From NCBI RefSeq assembly GCF_003369915.1, contig NC_046677.1, forward strand, positions 4,836,001 to 4,900,000: 64,000 nucleotides of DNA. Direction: 5' to 3'. How positions within the stretch are numbered: the stretch's first letter is position 1; every line of letters begins with the position of its first letter. The DNA is from Drosophila miranda. Its lineage: Eukaryota > Arthropoda > Insecta > Diptera > Drosophilidae. The notes beneath the pieces were generated by a model, which had not been told where the DNA came from, searched no databases, and saw only the letters and a program-made list of their open reading frames with translations. The position numbers were made by a program, and so were the translations under genes. This document shows, one piece after another, positions 35,441 through 47,271 of this stretch.

Positions 35441-38282
35441 CTATTGCACAGAACATGAATTCTTATGGCCATTTTTGTGCTTTAAACGCGCCTTGGGCTT
35501 GTATTTCTCCAAATATGAGAGCTGCTTGGCATTGATGGCGCCACGTCGTTTACTGGAAGATAGAATTTGAACTTTAGTTGGGTTTATTCTTTATAGAGTA
35601 AGGTTATGGTACTCACTCTCTAATCATTTCCACAGCTGCCTCATATTTCAAGCCTAATTCGATCAGTGCCAGGGCCACCAAAACAGGAGCTCGTCCCAGA
35701 CCAGCCACACAATGAACGGCCACACAGGCCTCTGGAGTTTGTCGATATCTAAAGAAAGAAACAAAAGTAATAAACATTATAGGGATATTTATACAGAGAG
35801 TTATCTAACAGATTCCTATACACATACGTTACATAGATTAGGATATTTGAAAAACTGATTATTCGCTTAGCTAAAACTTGGTTTTGATTTTGTGTCTCTA
35901 TGTCTAAGGTCTACGGCTTACCGACAAGTTTCATTATCAACAAATGCAGTATTATTATAAATTGCCGATGATGCTGCTTCATTATCATTGCCGGTATTAT
36001 CATTGAGATTGAGATTGTCATAGGCTGTTGTTAGGGGAATGGTATCGGTATCTGTGATATTCCGACCTGATGCCGCCGCGACGGAGGACGAGAGGCTGGC
36101 TCTGGTTGCCGAATGCCTGATTGTTGAAGTAGTGGCCGTACCGGTTGCTGTTGTTTCTGGTGGAACTGTTTTTGGTATGTGTCTGAGCGAGAAACGCTTA
36201 TGTTTGTAGTAGGATAGTGTGGCGCTTGTGGTGTTGGACTGTCTAAAACTATTTTTGGGGCACAGGCGGCAGCGTTAATTGTATCAATCAAATATAGCAC
36301 ACACAAGGAAGGAAGGTAGTAACGTAAGTTCACATTTGGTAATAGATTCGATAGATTAAAGAGGTTCAAAATAGATCAAGTGAAAAATGGAGAGATACAA
36401 CCAAAAAAAAGTATCAAGAAAACATGATAAAAATGTGCAGATAGTTTTGTTGGGATAAAATTACAAGTGGTTTCAAACACAAAATCTGTACAGGCAAATC
36501 ATAAAAAGAGTTCTAATAGAAATCATAAATCGGTGGAGAGCTAAGCCGGACAGCATGGGGTGGGGGCGCTACATATTTCTATATATTTCTTTGATTATTT
36601 TGCATCTTTTATTCGATTTTATGACAGCTTTTTTTGTTTGTTTTTTTTTGGATATTTTGTTTGGCTAGCGCAGCATAAAGATTTTTCATTTTGATTTTGA
36701 TTTTTATTTAAAATGGAATTTAGTTTTCTTTTGATTTTCAAAGCAACAAATAATACTGAATAAATTGATAAAGATCGCTTGAGGTATTTTCTATCGCGTA
36801 CACTTCGAACGAATGATCTATGATATAAATAATACACTATAATTATGACTTTAAGCTATGATTAGTAATGGAGCAACGCGGAACTAGATCTGTGATTCGG
36901 GAATACGATTTAATGGTTTCTTTATAATGATCCATAATGAACAAAATATCTATAAAATACGGTTCTGTATACAGTCTGCTTTAGAAACGTAATGAATATT
37001 GATCTATAATCCTACAAATCAATTTGCAAAACCGATTTAGACCTGGATTTACTCGCATATCTCCGAATATTCTCGTTAACATGTCGATCCATGCCTTTGA
37101 GAAGGTCTCATACAAATTCGCATCCCGTAGTGCAATAGTCGCAGGAGGTTCTCTTCTTATGACCCGAATAAAATTTTGGGCACCTGCCTGCCATGGCCCT
37201 ACAGCTCTCAGGCGATTGAAAAGCTACCAATTTGCATCTAAGATACATCATTTGTGAGAATTCCATGTCTGATCTATGGATCTGCCTCTATTAAATGGTT
37301 TTTTTTACACAGAAATTGATCTATAATCTATGCAAAACCTTTAAATGATCTTAATTTTGTGGCAATTGTTGGACGATCAATAATGGATCTATACTATATT
37401 GATTTCGTATATATTACACGCCAAGAAATTGATCAAGAATGATCTAGATCTATAGTAAATTTTCTTCAAGACATCAGAATGACTTAGAATGTATTTCTAA
37501 TTAAGTTCTATAAGAATAAGAACTGAAATTGAATGATTTTACTGCATTTATACACTCTAAAATATTAAAAAACTACACACTATACAATCACTTCGTTGGA
37601 TCTGGAGAGAAGGTTCTTTAGGGCTTTACATTCGATGAATATGGTGTGGTCTACGATGTACATATTCTATTCCAAATTTATACGATATAGAATCATAGTT
37701 CCATAACTCCATTACATAAATGTAAACAATATTTAAAATGTCTTATGCTTAATGATGAAAAATAAAAAATATATATAAACTAGGTGACTAACAAGAGATC
37801 CATATTTGGTATAGCGTTTACTTACTTATCCTTCAAGACCTCAAACCACTCGTCAACGACTGTTTGTGGCGGGAAGGTGCCATCCTCAAAGGCCAGATCC
37901 TTGACATTGATGCCCTGTGCCTCCAGCTCGACTGTATTATAGCTTGGCTCACAAACACGCACCACAGTGTTGACATTGTTCTTCTTAAGTTCCTATATAC
38001 AAAACAAATAAGATATAAGTGCGGGGATGCCTTAGGAATAGGTTTGGGGTAGAGATCGGGGCATGAAGGCATTCAAAAATTCACCTTATAGTCATTTATT
38101 CGGACTGATTGCACTCTTTTTTGATTACCTCCATGCCCACCTCTTATTCTAAATGCACTCACCATAATGTAATGATTAATTGTTATGTCTGAAGGTCGAT
38201 CGGTGATTAGGAACTTCATGCCCTTGTACTCTATTAGAGCCGGGGCTGGGCGTAGATCTTTTTGACGCATAGTGATGCTCAT
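35441..38282 (-). CDS. PRL-1: PRL-1 phosphatase (PTP4A family), copy 1
   Basis: Prenylated dual-specificity phosphatase of the phosphatase-of-regenerating-liver family, acting at the plasma membrane and endosomes, where it also binds CNNM magnesium transporters. Exons on the minus strand: 38282-38163, 37992-37826, 35748-35617 and 35552-35441, 531 nt (176 aa), all phases matching. The catalytic loop [10 protein letters not shown] has Cys109 and Arg115; Asp77 in FEDG is the general acid, and Cys54 in VRVCEP corresponds to the regulatory cysteine. The C-terminus is polybasic (KPKARLKHK) and ends in the CAAX-type motif CSVQ. Length and order match the family. The 2 kb intron before the P-loop exon contains a candidate cassette exon. 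Only about 375 bp upstream of the ATG belongs to the unit. Identification is firm. Confidence 0.95.
35922..36242 (-). other. PRL-1: Candidate 107-codon cassette exon of PRL-1, copy 1
   Basis: A 321 nt block lies between PRL-1 exons on the same strand. Its left-hand donor is good (TGTCG|GTAAGC) and its acceptor weak (TAGTTTTAG|ACAG). It is symmetric and phase 2, so it can be inserted between K96 and Y97 without breaking the frame, and it has no stop codon in that frame for all 107 codons. The peptide would be Ser/Thr/Asn-rich and disordered, with no Met, so it cannot be a first exon. Codon choice looks coding. Units 2 and 3 keep it open at the same place. Read directly except for its use as an exon. 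Confidence 0.45.
36243..37825 (-). other. PRL-1: PRL-1 intron with GATCTATA-like motifs, unit 1
   Basis: AT-rich intron. Between about 36880 and 37460 variants of ATTGATCTATAATC recur (for example near 37009, 37316, 37388 and 37441), suggesting old internal duplications. A 77-codon plus-strand frame at 37024-37257 is antisense to PRL-1 and is not considered a gene. Confidence 0.4.
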
Positions 38283-38656
38283 AAAAACAGTAAATTACAG
38301 GAAAAAAAGAGCAGTCCTAACTGTGGTGTTTTTCCCACTTAGAAATGAGAAGTTTTTGGGTGATTTGTTTCTTTTACAATTTGAGTTCTTAGAGGGGAAG
38401 TTTTCTTGATTCCTAGTTTTAAAAATTCAGCGTATTTAGATGCTACAATTGATGTTTCGTTTAGTGTATAAAAAATAAATTTAAATATAATTAGCTCTCT
38501 TCCTTTTTGTATCGTTCTACACTAAAAAAACACAAAACTAGAGTACAATTTTCCAAGTAAAAATTATAGGTGACCTTTTTTTTTTTAATTAATTTAAGTA
38601 CAAATTGTAGATTTTTTTTTTTCCTTCTATCACAAAGAAAATGGTACCAATGGTTA
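38283..38656 (-). promoter_or_regulatory. PRL-1: PRL-1 5' flank, unit 1
   Basis: All the upstream sequence of PRL-1 that is contained in the repeat unit. It is AT-rich with T-runs and ends at the unit junction. Any core promoter that travels with each copy must be here, or further right in the next unit. No TATA box or initiator could be assigned. Confidence 0.3.
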
Positions 38657-38669
38657 CCAATTGGTAACC
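38652..38669. repeat. 18 bp palindrome at unit 1/2 junction
   Basis: GGTTACCAATTGGTAACC is its own reverse complement. It straddles the point where unit 1 sequence gives way to unit 2. At the left edge of the array (30196-30213) the first half differs, so the perfect palindrome exists only at internal junctions. It recurs at 47096-47113 and 55518-55535. Confidence 0.8.
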
Positions 38670-38827
38670 GGATAATTTTGAATGCTTCGCATCAAAGTAT
38701 GACATCAGAACTTTGGGAAAACCGAAATTGAAAGCAGAAAATATTGTATAACAAAAACAAAAAGAATATAATTTTAATAGACACGACCTTTTTATTCCAC
38801 ATAAATTTCTCTTGGTATCGCCACAAG

Positions 38828-40154
38828 AGCCCTTACGACTCCATCCGTTTGGCACGAGAGCTAAGAAAACACCGCAGGATATTGATCTGGAGAGTCATAT
38901 GCACGATCGTGTGAAGCCAAAGCACTATCGAACCATAATACGCGAGTATTCATTGGAAAATTCATATCAGAACAGTGACGAATCCGTTGAGACTGTCGAA
39001 AACTTAAACTTTCTTAGTGTGGCAAAAAATTCAACCAACTCTTCGGGCGATGGCTCCTTGGCGATAGAACCATCTGCCAGAACCCGTTCATCCAAAGGCA
39101 ATAGACCAAGATATCAAAAACGAGAATCAATCTCAGGCACTGTAGCAGCTGTTCAGCAATTGGCAAGGTCCTTAAATATCTTAAATAACGACTTTTATGC
39201 CTTTAGAAAAGAACAAAATGAAAGGTAAAGCCATCATATACCTAAAATTCTTGTAATACTTTCAATAGATACTTATGTTATCTTCAACAGAATGCATAAT
39301 ATAACCAAACTCTTGGATAGATTCACTACGAAATCCAGAAAGGCGGAAAAAGAAAGAAAAAAAGATTCGAGAAGGAACAGCAGCAAAAATAAACAATATA
39401 AAAGGTCAATATATATCCAATAAACTCCATTTAACAGTTTTCTATAAAGAATTATAGCAACTCTAGGAAACCCATTTTGACCCTCCGTTTCCGGAAGGAT
39501 GCATAAAGTAATAGACCACCACACGCTGTACACCTTTAGTTTATAAATCCCTTTATCCAACGAGATAATCATAAGTCAAGACACAATTTCTAGTCCAGTC
39601 ACAGTGAAATCGATTCTTTTTATAACAAAATATTTAACATTGAAATATTTTGCAGCCGGACTGAGGACGTAACGGACACCAAGGACCAAAATCATATAAC
39701 CAATAATACCGACAACAAGATCCTTAACAATACCCACAACGAGACCTTCAACAATACCCAAAATAAGGAGGAGTTGGATCAGGAGCCCATCAAGAGCAAA
39801 ACCCACACACAAACCGATACAAACCCCATCCACACTATTCAGAATAATACCGACAATAAAGTCCTTAATAATACCGACAAAGAGGAGTTGGAGCAGAAAC
39901 ACAACAAAGGCAGAACACTCACAGAAATCGACACAAATACGAAACCCATCCATAAAAATATAACACAGAGCAAGGACACCAACAACGATTTTGGTAACGC
40001 GTTGAAGATTCATCAGACAGTCCCCAAACAAGCGCCAAAAGCATCTGGAAAAGACGATCTTCACGACATTCCGCCGACACTACGACATCTACCTTTTCAT
40101 AAAGTTACCATCTACCGAGCACAAAGAAAAAAAAACAAGGAATATCCATTGTGA
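38828..40154 (+). pseudogene. Secreted Asn/Thr-rich gene, array copy 2, headless and frameshifted
   Basis: Equivalent exons are 38828-39224, 39291-39404 and 39656-40154. There is no signal-peptide exon upstream, because the array boundary cut the gene inside intron 1; upstream sequence is instead the PRL-1 5' flank of unit 1. In addition, exon 2 has a one-base deletion near 38877 (CAGGATATTG where the others read CAGGAGAATTG), which shifts the frame between the first 20 codons and the rest. Splice sites of exons 2-4 remain. Likely non-functional unless a new start is used. Confidence 0.7.
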
Positions 40155-40918
40155 TATCTTGACATATATATATATATATATATATATATGTCTATATGTA
40201 TATTTATATTTCCCTGATGGTACATATGTCTTATTCGTGGTCTAATTTACGCGTAAATTGATGTCGATAGGATTTTAATATATCAAAAACAAATACATAT
40301 ATATAGAATATAATTATATTGGCTTAGCTCTTCATCTATTTTCAATAAGATAGTTTTTTCAACAGCGGTTGAGAGTTAAAACTCTTAGAAAAATCCCGCA
40401 GTCTTTGCCCTAATTGCACTTAATATATTGCACATTTCAAGGATTGCATCAAAAGTAGAGGTCCTTGTGGAGGAAAGCGATGTACCTCGACTGTAGGATT
40501 GGTCGCCACCGAGCACAGGCCGGGAGTGATTTACAACGATTAACAGTCAATATCCTTATTGTCCTAGATGCAAATCTGAATCCAAACAATCCGGGACACT
40601 CGCCCGATCAAAAGGATTCGCGAAACGCCAAGATCGGACAACAAATGGGAGGGCTATAGCGATTGTAATCAAAATCGGTTTACAAATTTAAAAAGGCGTT
40701 ATGCATTTAGTTCCAGCTTTGGCTGCCGATAAAGAAACTGCAAAAAATCACCGGTTGAGCCGCCACTGTACAACCAACAAACAAAAACTAGCGATCTTTT
40801 GCTGATTTCTGTTCGCCTAATACCGAGTGTTTTCGCTCATGACGTCTGATTTAATTCGCATTTTTTCTCTGACTATATATCGGCTATTTGGAGGCCGATC
40901 TGCTTGCGTGAGATTTTG

Positions 40919-41296
40919 ATGCAGAACGACAGTCTGGATTCTTACGATCCTAGGAAGTCCTCGCCAAGTTTTGCCTATGGAAATGATTTAATTACAGCTT
41001 TTTTTTGGGACGATATATCTCGATTATACAGCTATCGATCTAGGCTGATCGTTTTCAATCACTTTGACTTCAAGGAAATTAAGGATTCTGCATTTGTACC
41101 TGTATTTTGTATTCGATTTTTAGTTAAGTCGCATTATGTAGCTCCGCTATTTCGAGTCTTCCTTCTTATAGAGAGACTGCTCCCGACTGTTCCCTGTGGC
41201 ATCAAGGACAAGGATTTTTCATTTTTAACGTTAAAATTCGCTACAGCTCCGGCAAGATTAATAGTTTACTATATAAAGAAGCCGATTAGTGATTAG
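40919..41296 (+). CDS. Hypothetical protein, array copy 2
   Basis: Copy of the 32466-32840 frame, 125 residues, with two visible changes: DFSF instead of DFLF, and an extra Pro (KKPISD) from a 3 nt insertion near the end. The frame is kept, which is weak evidence for coding. Function unknown. Confidence 0.35.
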   Translation: MQNDSLDSYDPRKSSPSFAYGNDLITAFFWDDISRLYSYRSRLIVFNHFDFKEIKDSAFVPVFCIRFLVKSHYVAPLFRVFLLIERLLPTVPCGIKDKDFSFLTLKFATAPARLIVYYIKKPISD

Positions 41297-41418
41297 TGAA
41301 ATTTTTGTGTTTGTAAATGCTTTATTCGTAGAGACTACACGATAGCTTCAAGCTTTCTGGAGGTTTCATCGGACTTGTGATGGAAGGTTTAGACCCTGTC
41401 GTTTGCAATTCCTATTGC

Positions 41419-41586
41419 TCAGCAACAGCCTCCACAACAGCCTGCACAGGGTCCCGTTGCACCGCACGGTCCGCAGACATTGGGTCCATAGCAGGGTCCA
41501 CAGCACGGATCACAGCAGGGTCCACAGCAAGGACCGCAGCACGGACCGCAGCATGGACTGCAGCACGATCCACAAGGGCTACACAT
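41419..41586 (-). CDS. Mst(3)CGP-like cysteine-rich sperm protein, copy 2
   Basis: 55-residue version of the 32963-33142 gene, identical except that one GPCC tetrapeptide (12 bp) is missing, leaving three. The reading frame, the upstream splice signals and the downstream AATAAA are kept. Expression in the male germline is inferred from the family. Confidence 0.73.
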   Translation of the reverse strand: MCSPCGSCCSPCCGPCCGPCCGPCCDPCCGPCYGPNVCGPCGATGPCAGCCGGCC

Positions 41587-43198
41587 ATTCGATCCGTAAA
41601 AGTTCTGGAAAATATAAAAACAAAAATGTTGAACTCTATTGATGTTATAAGAAAAGTTAAAGTAGTTACCAGAAAACAAACAGAAGCCTGAAACTAAACA
41701 AAATTTGTTTGATCTGTGCTTATTGGAGTGTGATGAACAACTAAAAAAATAATGCAATAGAACATATTACAAGATTTTGACAGCTATACATTCAGATCCT
41801 CGGGTAATGTGATTGGCATAACATGCCATATACATAATCAAATTAATTCCATCAAGTTATCTGTGAAAGTACTATATAAATATAGAAATATACTATGGGA
41901 TAAAGTGCTTAAAATTAATTAAACTATGCGAAAATCATTTTGTACTTGGCACGACGCCAAAATTAGTTTGGAGGCCTGTAGATCGCATCCTCATGCATAA
42001 AATTTGCAATCCAAAATCTTTTTTAAAAAGTCATAAACTGCTCTTTGGTGACTTTTATAATTTTTACTCGGCCTCTGCAGCATCCATAGCCGCAAAATTG
42101 ATGATTTGAAAAGAGAATTGAACGATCTTTCACAGGATTTTTTATTCGTGTCGATATAGTGGATATACCTAAAGATATAGAAAATTAAACTTAAAGTTTT
42201 ATACCATTTTTAAAGTTTAATTTTTTGTTTTTGTTATGGTCCTTCTTTAACAAAGTAATTTTTTAGTGGCACTAATTCACAACAAAAATGTCCCCGATTT
42301 GATGGAGCCCAATCAAGGATCGATTATATTTTCACCAGTCATATTTAATTTTCTCCGTTTTTTGCCGTTCCACGCCTCTCTCACATCGCATAATGCTGAC
42401 ATTTATTGTTCGATCTGGTCGTGATCGGGCGAACATCCTTGATGCCTCTGCATCCCATCCCTGATTGATCATCGCACAATTGATTTTGTTTTAATTTTAA
42501 TATATATCGCTTTTATTTCCTTGTAATGACTAACATTTAAAAAAATTACAATTCAATATTTTAGATAAATTAATTTGTAAGCTTTATATTTGTTTTTACT
42601 TTCGGCTTTTGTTTTTTTTTTCTTTTCTTTTAAATTTATTTTCATCTTCGTCACATCTCACACACTATAATTTGTTTATTTTTTTATTTTTTAATAATAA
42701 GGTTTAATTATTTTTAATTTTTTTTTCATGTTCATTTTCTCAATTTTTTACTTAGTGTTTTTGTTTGGTGTTTTGTTCTTGTTCGAGTGTTTTTATTTGC
42801 TGCAAATTATTTGAAGTATTTTCTATTTTTTTTCACTGAATGTATGTAAGTCATTAATGTAAAAATTTGTAGTTTTATTATACAAATATATATACTATAT
42901 ATGTATATTCCTTGATGCTCTCAGTGGCAACGGGGTAGGGGGGGGGGGGGGGGCTTAGCATATGTACTATATATATAAAAGAGGGGATTGGCATATATAA
43001 TATATATGTAATTGTATAATGCAAGTAGAAAATCAAGTATTTAGACATATAATTCCGTTCGTTGATAGCAGCTAAAGAAGAGAGAGTAAGCATACAAAAA
43101 CCATATCGAAAGTATTCAAAATTTCACAACTAAATACCGCATTAAGTACATTTTTCGTGGTGTCTAAATTCTGTCTATGTCTGCCGCTCCGCTTAATT

Positions 43199-43229
<31 letters not shown>

Positions 43230-43886
43230 CTGTATATATAGTATCTATATTTTTGTTCACTCTACACTTGTTTGTTTTATCTGTTTAATTTGGGTCTAAG
43301 GGATGGATACCTCTACTGTTCCACATTCTGTGTGTTCTCTTTTGCTCGTATTTCTGTTTATTCCAGAGTAGTAGCTTTTTTTGTTTTTCTTTTGTTTCCA
43401 GAATAATATGTAAATGTAAACTACGTTTCGTGGGGGGGTGGCCCATTTCTACAACCATTTTATGGGGTATTTGGGGCCCTAAACATCATCTATATAATTA
43501 CAATGTCTGTGAATATGGTATCGTGAATCGAAATTTCTTTTAGCATTGGTTTTTGTGGGGTTTTCGGAAATCATAAAATAACAATAAATTACATTAAATA
43601 ATACATACAAAAAATTACAATTGGATGCCAATACATTATGAAATTTGAGATTTTTTTATAATAATTACTGGGGGGCTGGGGAGGGGCTGTGATTCAATTT
43701 GTTCGCCTATGGGATTTTTTGTGGTGTTTCTGGGTGATTCTCTCTTTTTGTTTTAATTCCTTTCAATCCGCTTTTTCTTTACTTTTACTTTTACTTTCTT
43801 TTTCTTCTCCTTTTTTTTTTTTTTTTTTTTTTTGAAAAAATGAACACTTTTTATCTGGTGGGAATAAACATATGGTGTTTGGAAAT

Positions 43887-46727
43887 CTATTGCACAGAAC
43901 ATGAATTCTTATGGCCATTTTTGTGCTTTAAACGCGCCTTGGGCTTGTATTTCTCCAAATATGAGAGCTGCTTGGCATTGATGGCGCCACGTCGTTTACT
44001 GGAAGATAGAATTTGAACTTTAGTTGGGTTTATTCTTTATAGAGTAAGGTTATGGTACTCACTCTCTAATCATTTCCACAGCTGCCTCATATTTCAAGCC
44101 TAATTCGATCAGTGCCAGGGCCACCAAAACAGGAGCTCGTCCCAGACCAGCCACACAATGAACGGCCACACAGGCCTCTGGAGTTTGTCGATATCTAAAG
44201 AAAGAAACAAAAGTAATAAACATTATAGGGATATTTATACAGAGAGTTATCTAACAGATTCCTATACACATACGTTACATAGATTAGGATATTTGAAAAA
44301 CTGATTATTCGCTTAGCTAAAACTTGGTTTTGATTTTGTGTCTCTATGTCTAAGGTCTACGGCTTACCGACAAGTTTCATTATCAACAAATGCAGTATTA
44401 TTATAAATTGCCGATGATGCTGCTTCATTATCATTGCCGGTATTATCATTGAGATTGAGATTGTCATAGGCTGTTGTTAGGGGAATGGTATCGGTATCTG
44501 TGATATTCCGACCTGATGCCGCCGCGACGGAGGACGAGAGGCTGGCTCTGGTTGCCGAATGCCTGATTGTTGAAGTAGTGGCCGTACCGGTTGCTGTTGT
44601 TTCTGGTGGAACTGTTTTTGGTATGTGTCTGAGCGAGAAACGCTTATGTTTGTAGTAGGATAGTGTGGCGCTTGTGGTGTTGGACTGTCTAAAACTATTT
44701 TTGGGGCACAGGCGGCAGCGTTAATTGTATCAATCAAATATAGCACACACAAGGAAGGAAGGTAGTAACGTAAGTTCACATTTGGTAATAGATTCGATAG
44801 ATTAAAGAGGTTCAAAATAGATCAAGTGAAAAATGGAGAGATACAACCAAAAAAAAGTATCAAGAAAACATGATAAAAATGTGCAGATAGTTTTGTTGGG
44901 ATAAAATTACAAGTGGTTTCAAACACAAAATCTGTACAGGCAAATCATAAAAAGAGTTCTAATAGAAATCATAAATCGGTGGAGAGCTAAGCCGGACAGC
45001 ATGGGGTGGGGGCGCTACATATTTCTATATATTTCTTTGATTATTTTGCATCTTTTATTCGATTTTATGACAGCTTTTTTTGTTTGTTTTTTTTTTGATA
45101 TTTTGTTTGGCTAGCGCAGCATAAAGATTTTTCATTTTGATTTTGATTTTTATTTAAAATGGAATTTAGTTTTCTTTTGATTTTCAAAGCAACAAATAAT
45201 ACTGAATAAATTGATAAAGATCGCTTGAGGTATTTTCTATCGCGTACACTTCGAACGAATGATCTATGATATAAATAATACACTATAATTATGACTTTAA
45301 GCTATGATTAGTAATGAAGCAACGCGGAACTAGATCTGTGATTCGGGAATACGATTTAATGGTTTCTTTATAATGATCCATAATGAACAAAATATCTATA
45401 AAATACGGTTCTGTATACAGTCTGCTTTAGAAACGTAATGAATATTGATCTATAATCCTACAAATCAATTTGCAAAACCGATTTAGACCTGGATTTACTC
45501 GCATATCTCCGAATATTCTCGTTAACATGTCGATCCATGCCTTTGAGAAGGTCTCATACAAATTCGAATCCCGTAGTGCAATAGTCGCAGGAGGTTCTCT
45601 TCTTATGACCCGAATAAAATTTTGGGCACCTGCCTGCCATGGCCCTACAGCTCTCAGGCGATTGAAAAGCTACCAATTTGCATCTAAGATACATCATTTG
45701 TGAGAATTCCATGTCTGATCTATGGATCTGCCTCTATTAAATGTTTTTTTTACACAGAAATTGATCTATAATCTATGCAAAACCTTTAAATGATCTTAAT
45801 TTTGTGGCAATTGTTGGACGATCAATAATGGATCTATACTATATTGATTTCGTATATATTACACGCCAAGAAATTGATCAAGAATGATCTAGATCTATAG
45901 TAAATTTTCTTCAAGACATCAGAATGACTTAGAATGTATTTCTAATTAAGTTCTATAAGAATAAGAACTGAAATTGAATGATTTTACTGCATTTATACAC
46001 TCTAAAATATTAAAAAACTACACACTATACAATCACTTCGTTGGATCTGGAGAGAAGGTTCTTTAGGGCTTTACATTCGATGAATATGGTGTGGTCTACG
46101 ATGTACATATTCTATTCCAAATTTATACGATACAGAATCATAGTTCCATAACTCCATTACATAAATGTAAACAATATTTAAAATGTCTTATGCTTAATGA
46201 TGAAAAATAAAAAATATATATAAACTAGGTGACTAACAAGAGATCCATATTTGGTATAGCGTTTACTTACTTATCCTTCAAGACCTCAAACCACTCGTCA
46301 ACGACTGTTTGTGGCGGGAAGGTGCCATCCTCAAAGGCCAGATCCTTGACATTGATGCCCTGTGCCTCCAGCTCGACTGTATTATAGCTTGGCTCACAAA
46401 CACGCACCACAGTGTTGACATTGTTCTTCTTAAGTTCCTATATACAAAACAAATAAGATATAAGTGCGGGGATGCCTTAGGAATAGGTTTGGGGTAGAGA
46501 TCGGGGCATGAAGGCATTCAAAAATTCACCTTATAGTCATTTATTCGGACTGATTGCACTCTTTTTTGATTACCTCCATGCCCACCTCTTATTCTAAATG
46601 CACTCACCATAATGTAATGATTAATTGTTATGTCTGAAGGTCGATCGGTGATTAGGAACTTCATGCCCTTGTACTCTATTAGAGCCGGGGCTGGGCGTAG
46701 ATCTTTTTGACGCATAGTGATGCTCAT
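43887..46727 (-). CDS. PRL-1: PRL-1 phosphatase, copy 2
   Basis: Second intact PRL-1 gene. Exons on the minus strand: 46727-46608, 46437-46271, 44194-44063 and 43998-43887, again 531 nt and 176 residues with the catalytic loop [10 protein letters not shown] and C-terminal CSVQ. I saw no coding difference from copy 1 in the parts compared. All splice sites are intact and the candidate cassette exon is at 44368-44688. Three working copies would raise dosage if each keeps a promoter; its 5' flank is joined to the headless secreted-protein gene of unit 3. Confidence 0.94.
44368..44688 (-). other. PRL-1: Candidate 107-codon cassette exon of PRL-1, copy 2
   Basis: Same 321 nt block, same donor and acceptor and the same open frame as at 35922-36242. 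Confidence 0.45.
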
Positions 46728-47095
46728 AAAAACAGTAAATTACAGGAAAAAAAGAGCAGTCCTAACTGTGGTGTTTTTCCCACTTAGAAATGAAAAGTTT
46801 TTGGGTGATTTGTTTCTTTTACAATTTGAGTTCTTAGAGGGGAAGTTTTCTTGATTCCTAGTTTTAAAAATTCAGCGTATTTAGATGCTACAATTGATGT
46901 TTCGTTTAGTGTATACAAAATAAATTTAAATATAATTAGCTCTCTTCCTTTTTGTATCGTTCTACACTAAAAAAACACAAAACTAGAGTACAATTTTCCA
47001 AGTAAAAATTATAGGTGACCTTTTTTTTTTTAATTAATTTAAGTACAAATTGTAGATTTTTTTTTTCCTTCTATCACAAAGAAAATGGTACCAAT

Positions 47096-47113
47096 GGTTA
47101 CCAATTGGTAACC
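47096..47113. repeat. 18 bp palindrome at unit 2/3 junction
   Basis: Identical palindrome GGTTACCAATTGGTAACC at the second internal junction. Confidence 0.8.
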
Positions 47114-47271
47114 GGATAATTTTGAATGCTTCGCATCAAAGTATGACATCAGAACTTTGGGAAAACCGAAATTGAAAGCAGAAAATATTGTATAACAAAA
47201 ACAAAAAGAATATAATTTTAATAGACACGACCTTTTTATTCCACATAAATTTCTCTTGGTATCGCCACAAG

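Larger units (their letters stand above)
30201..38656. repeat. Tandem array unit 1 (8456 bp)
   Basis: First complete unit of the array, delimited by the CCAATTGG blocks at 30201 and 38657. Its left edge joins unique sequence; homology to the other units starts at or just before CCAATTGGTAACC. It carries the complete secreted-protein gene body, an unrecognised 124-aa ORF, an Mst(3)CGP-like gene with four GPCC units, and PRL-1. It is the most distinct unit at several sites (for example L instead of S in the 124-aa ORF and SEID instead of TEID in the secreted protein). Confidence 0.95.
38657..47100. repeat. Tandem array unit 2 (8444 bp)
   Basis: Second complete unit in the same orientation. Sequence is nearly identical to units 1 and 3, the differences being scattered substitutions and changes in homopolymer, TA and GPCC-coding repeat length. 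It has a one-base deletion in the secreted-protein exon 2 near 38877. Confidence 0.95.

Noticed and set aside
36031-36369. 112-codon minus-strand frame starting MNLFNLSN in the PRL-1 intron
   Set aside because: It is a different frame over the candidate cassette exon and would not splice in phase to PRL-1; the overlapping 321 nt block in the other frame is the better candidate.
37024-37257. 77-codon plus-strand frame within the PRL-1 intron, open in all three units
   Set aside because: Antisense to PRL-1 and without recognised similarity; its persistence reflects near-identity of the units.
39576-40064. Long hydrophobic minus-strand frame (Val/Leu/Ile-rich, looks transmembrane)
   Set aside because: Antisense translation of the Asn/Thr-rich repeats of the secreted-protein exon 4; the hydrophobicity is produced by AAT/ACC/AAC codons read backwards.
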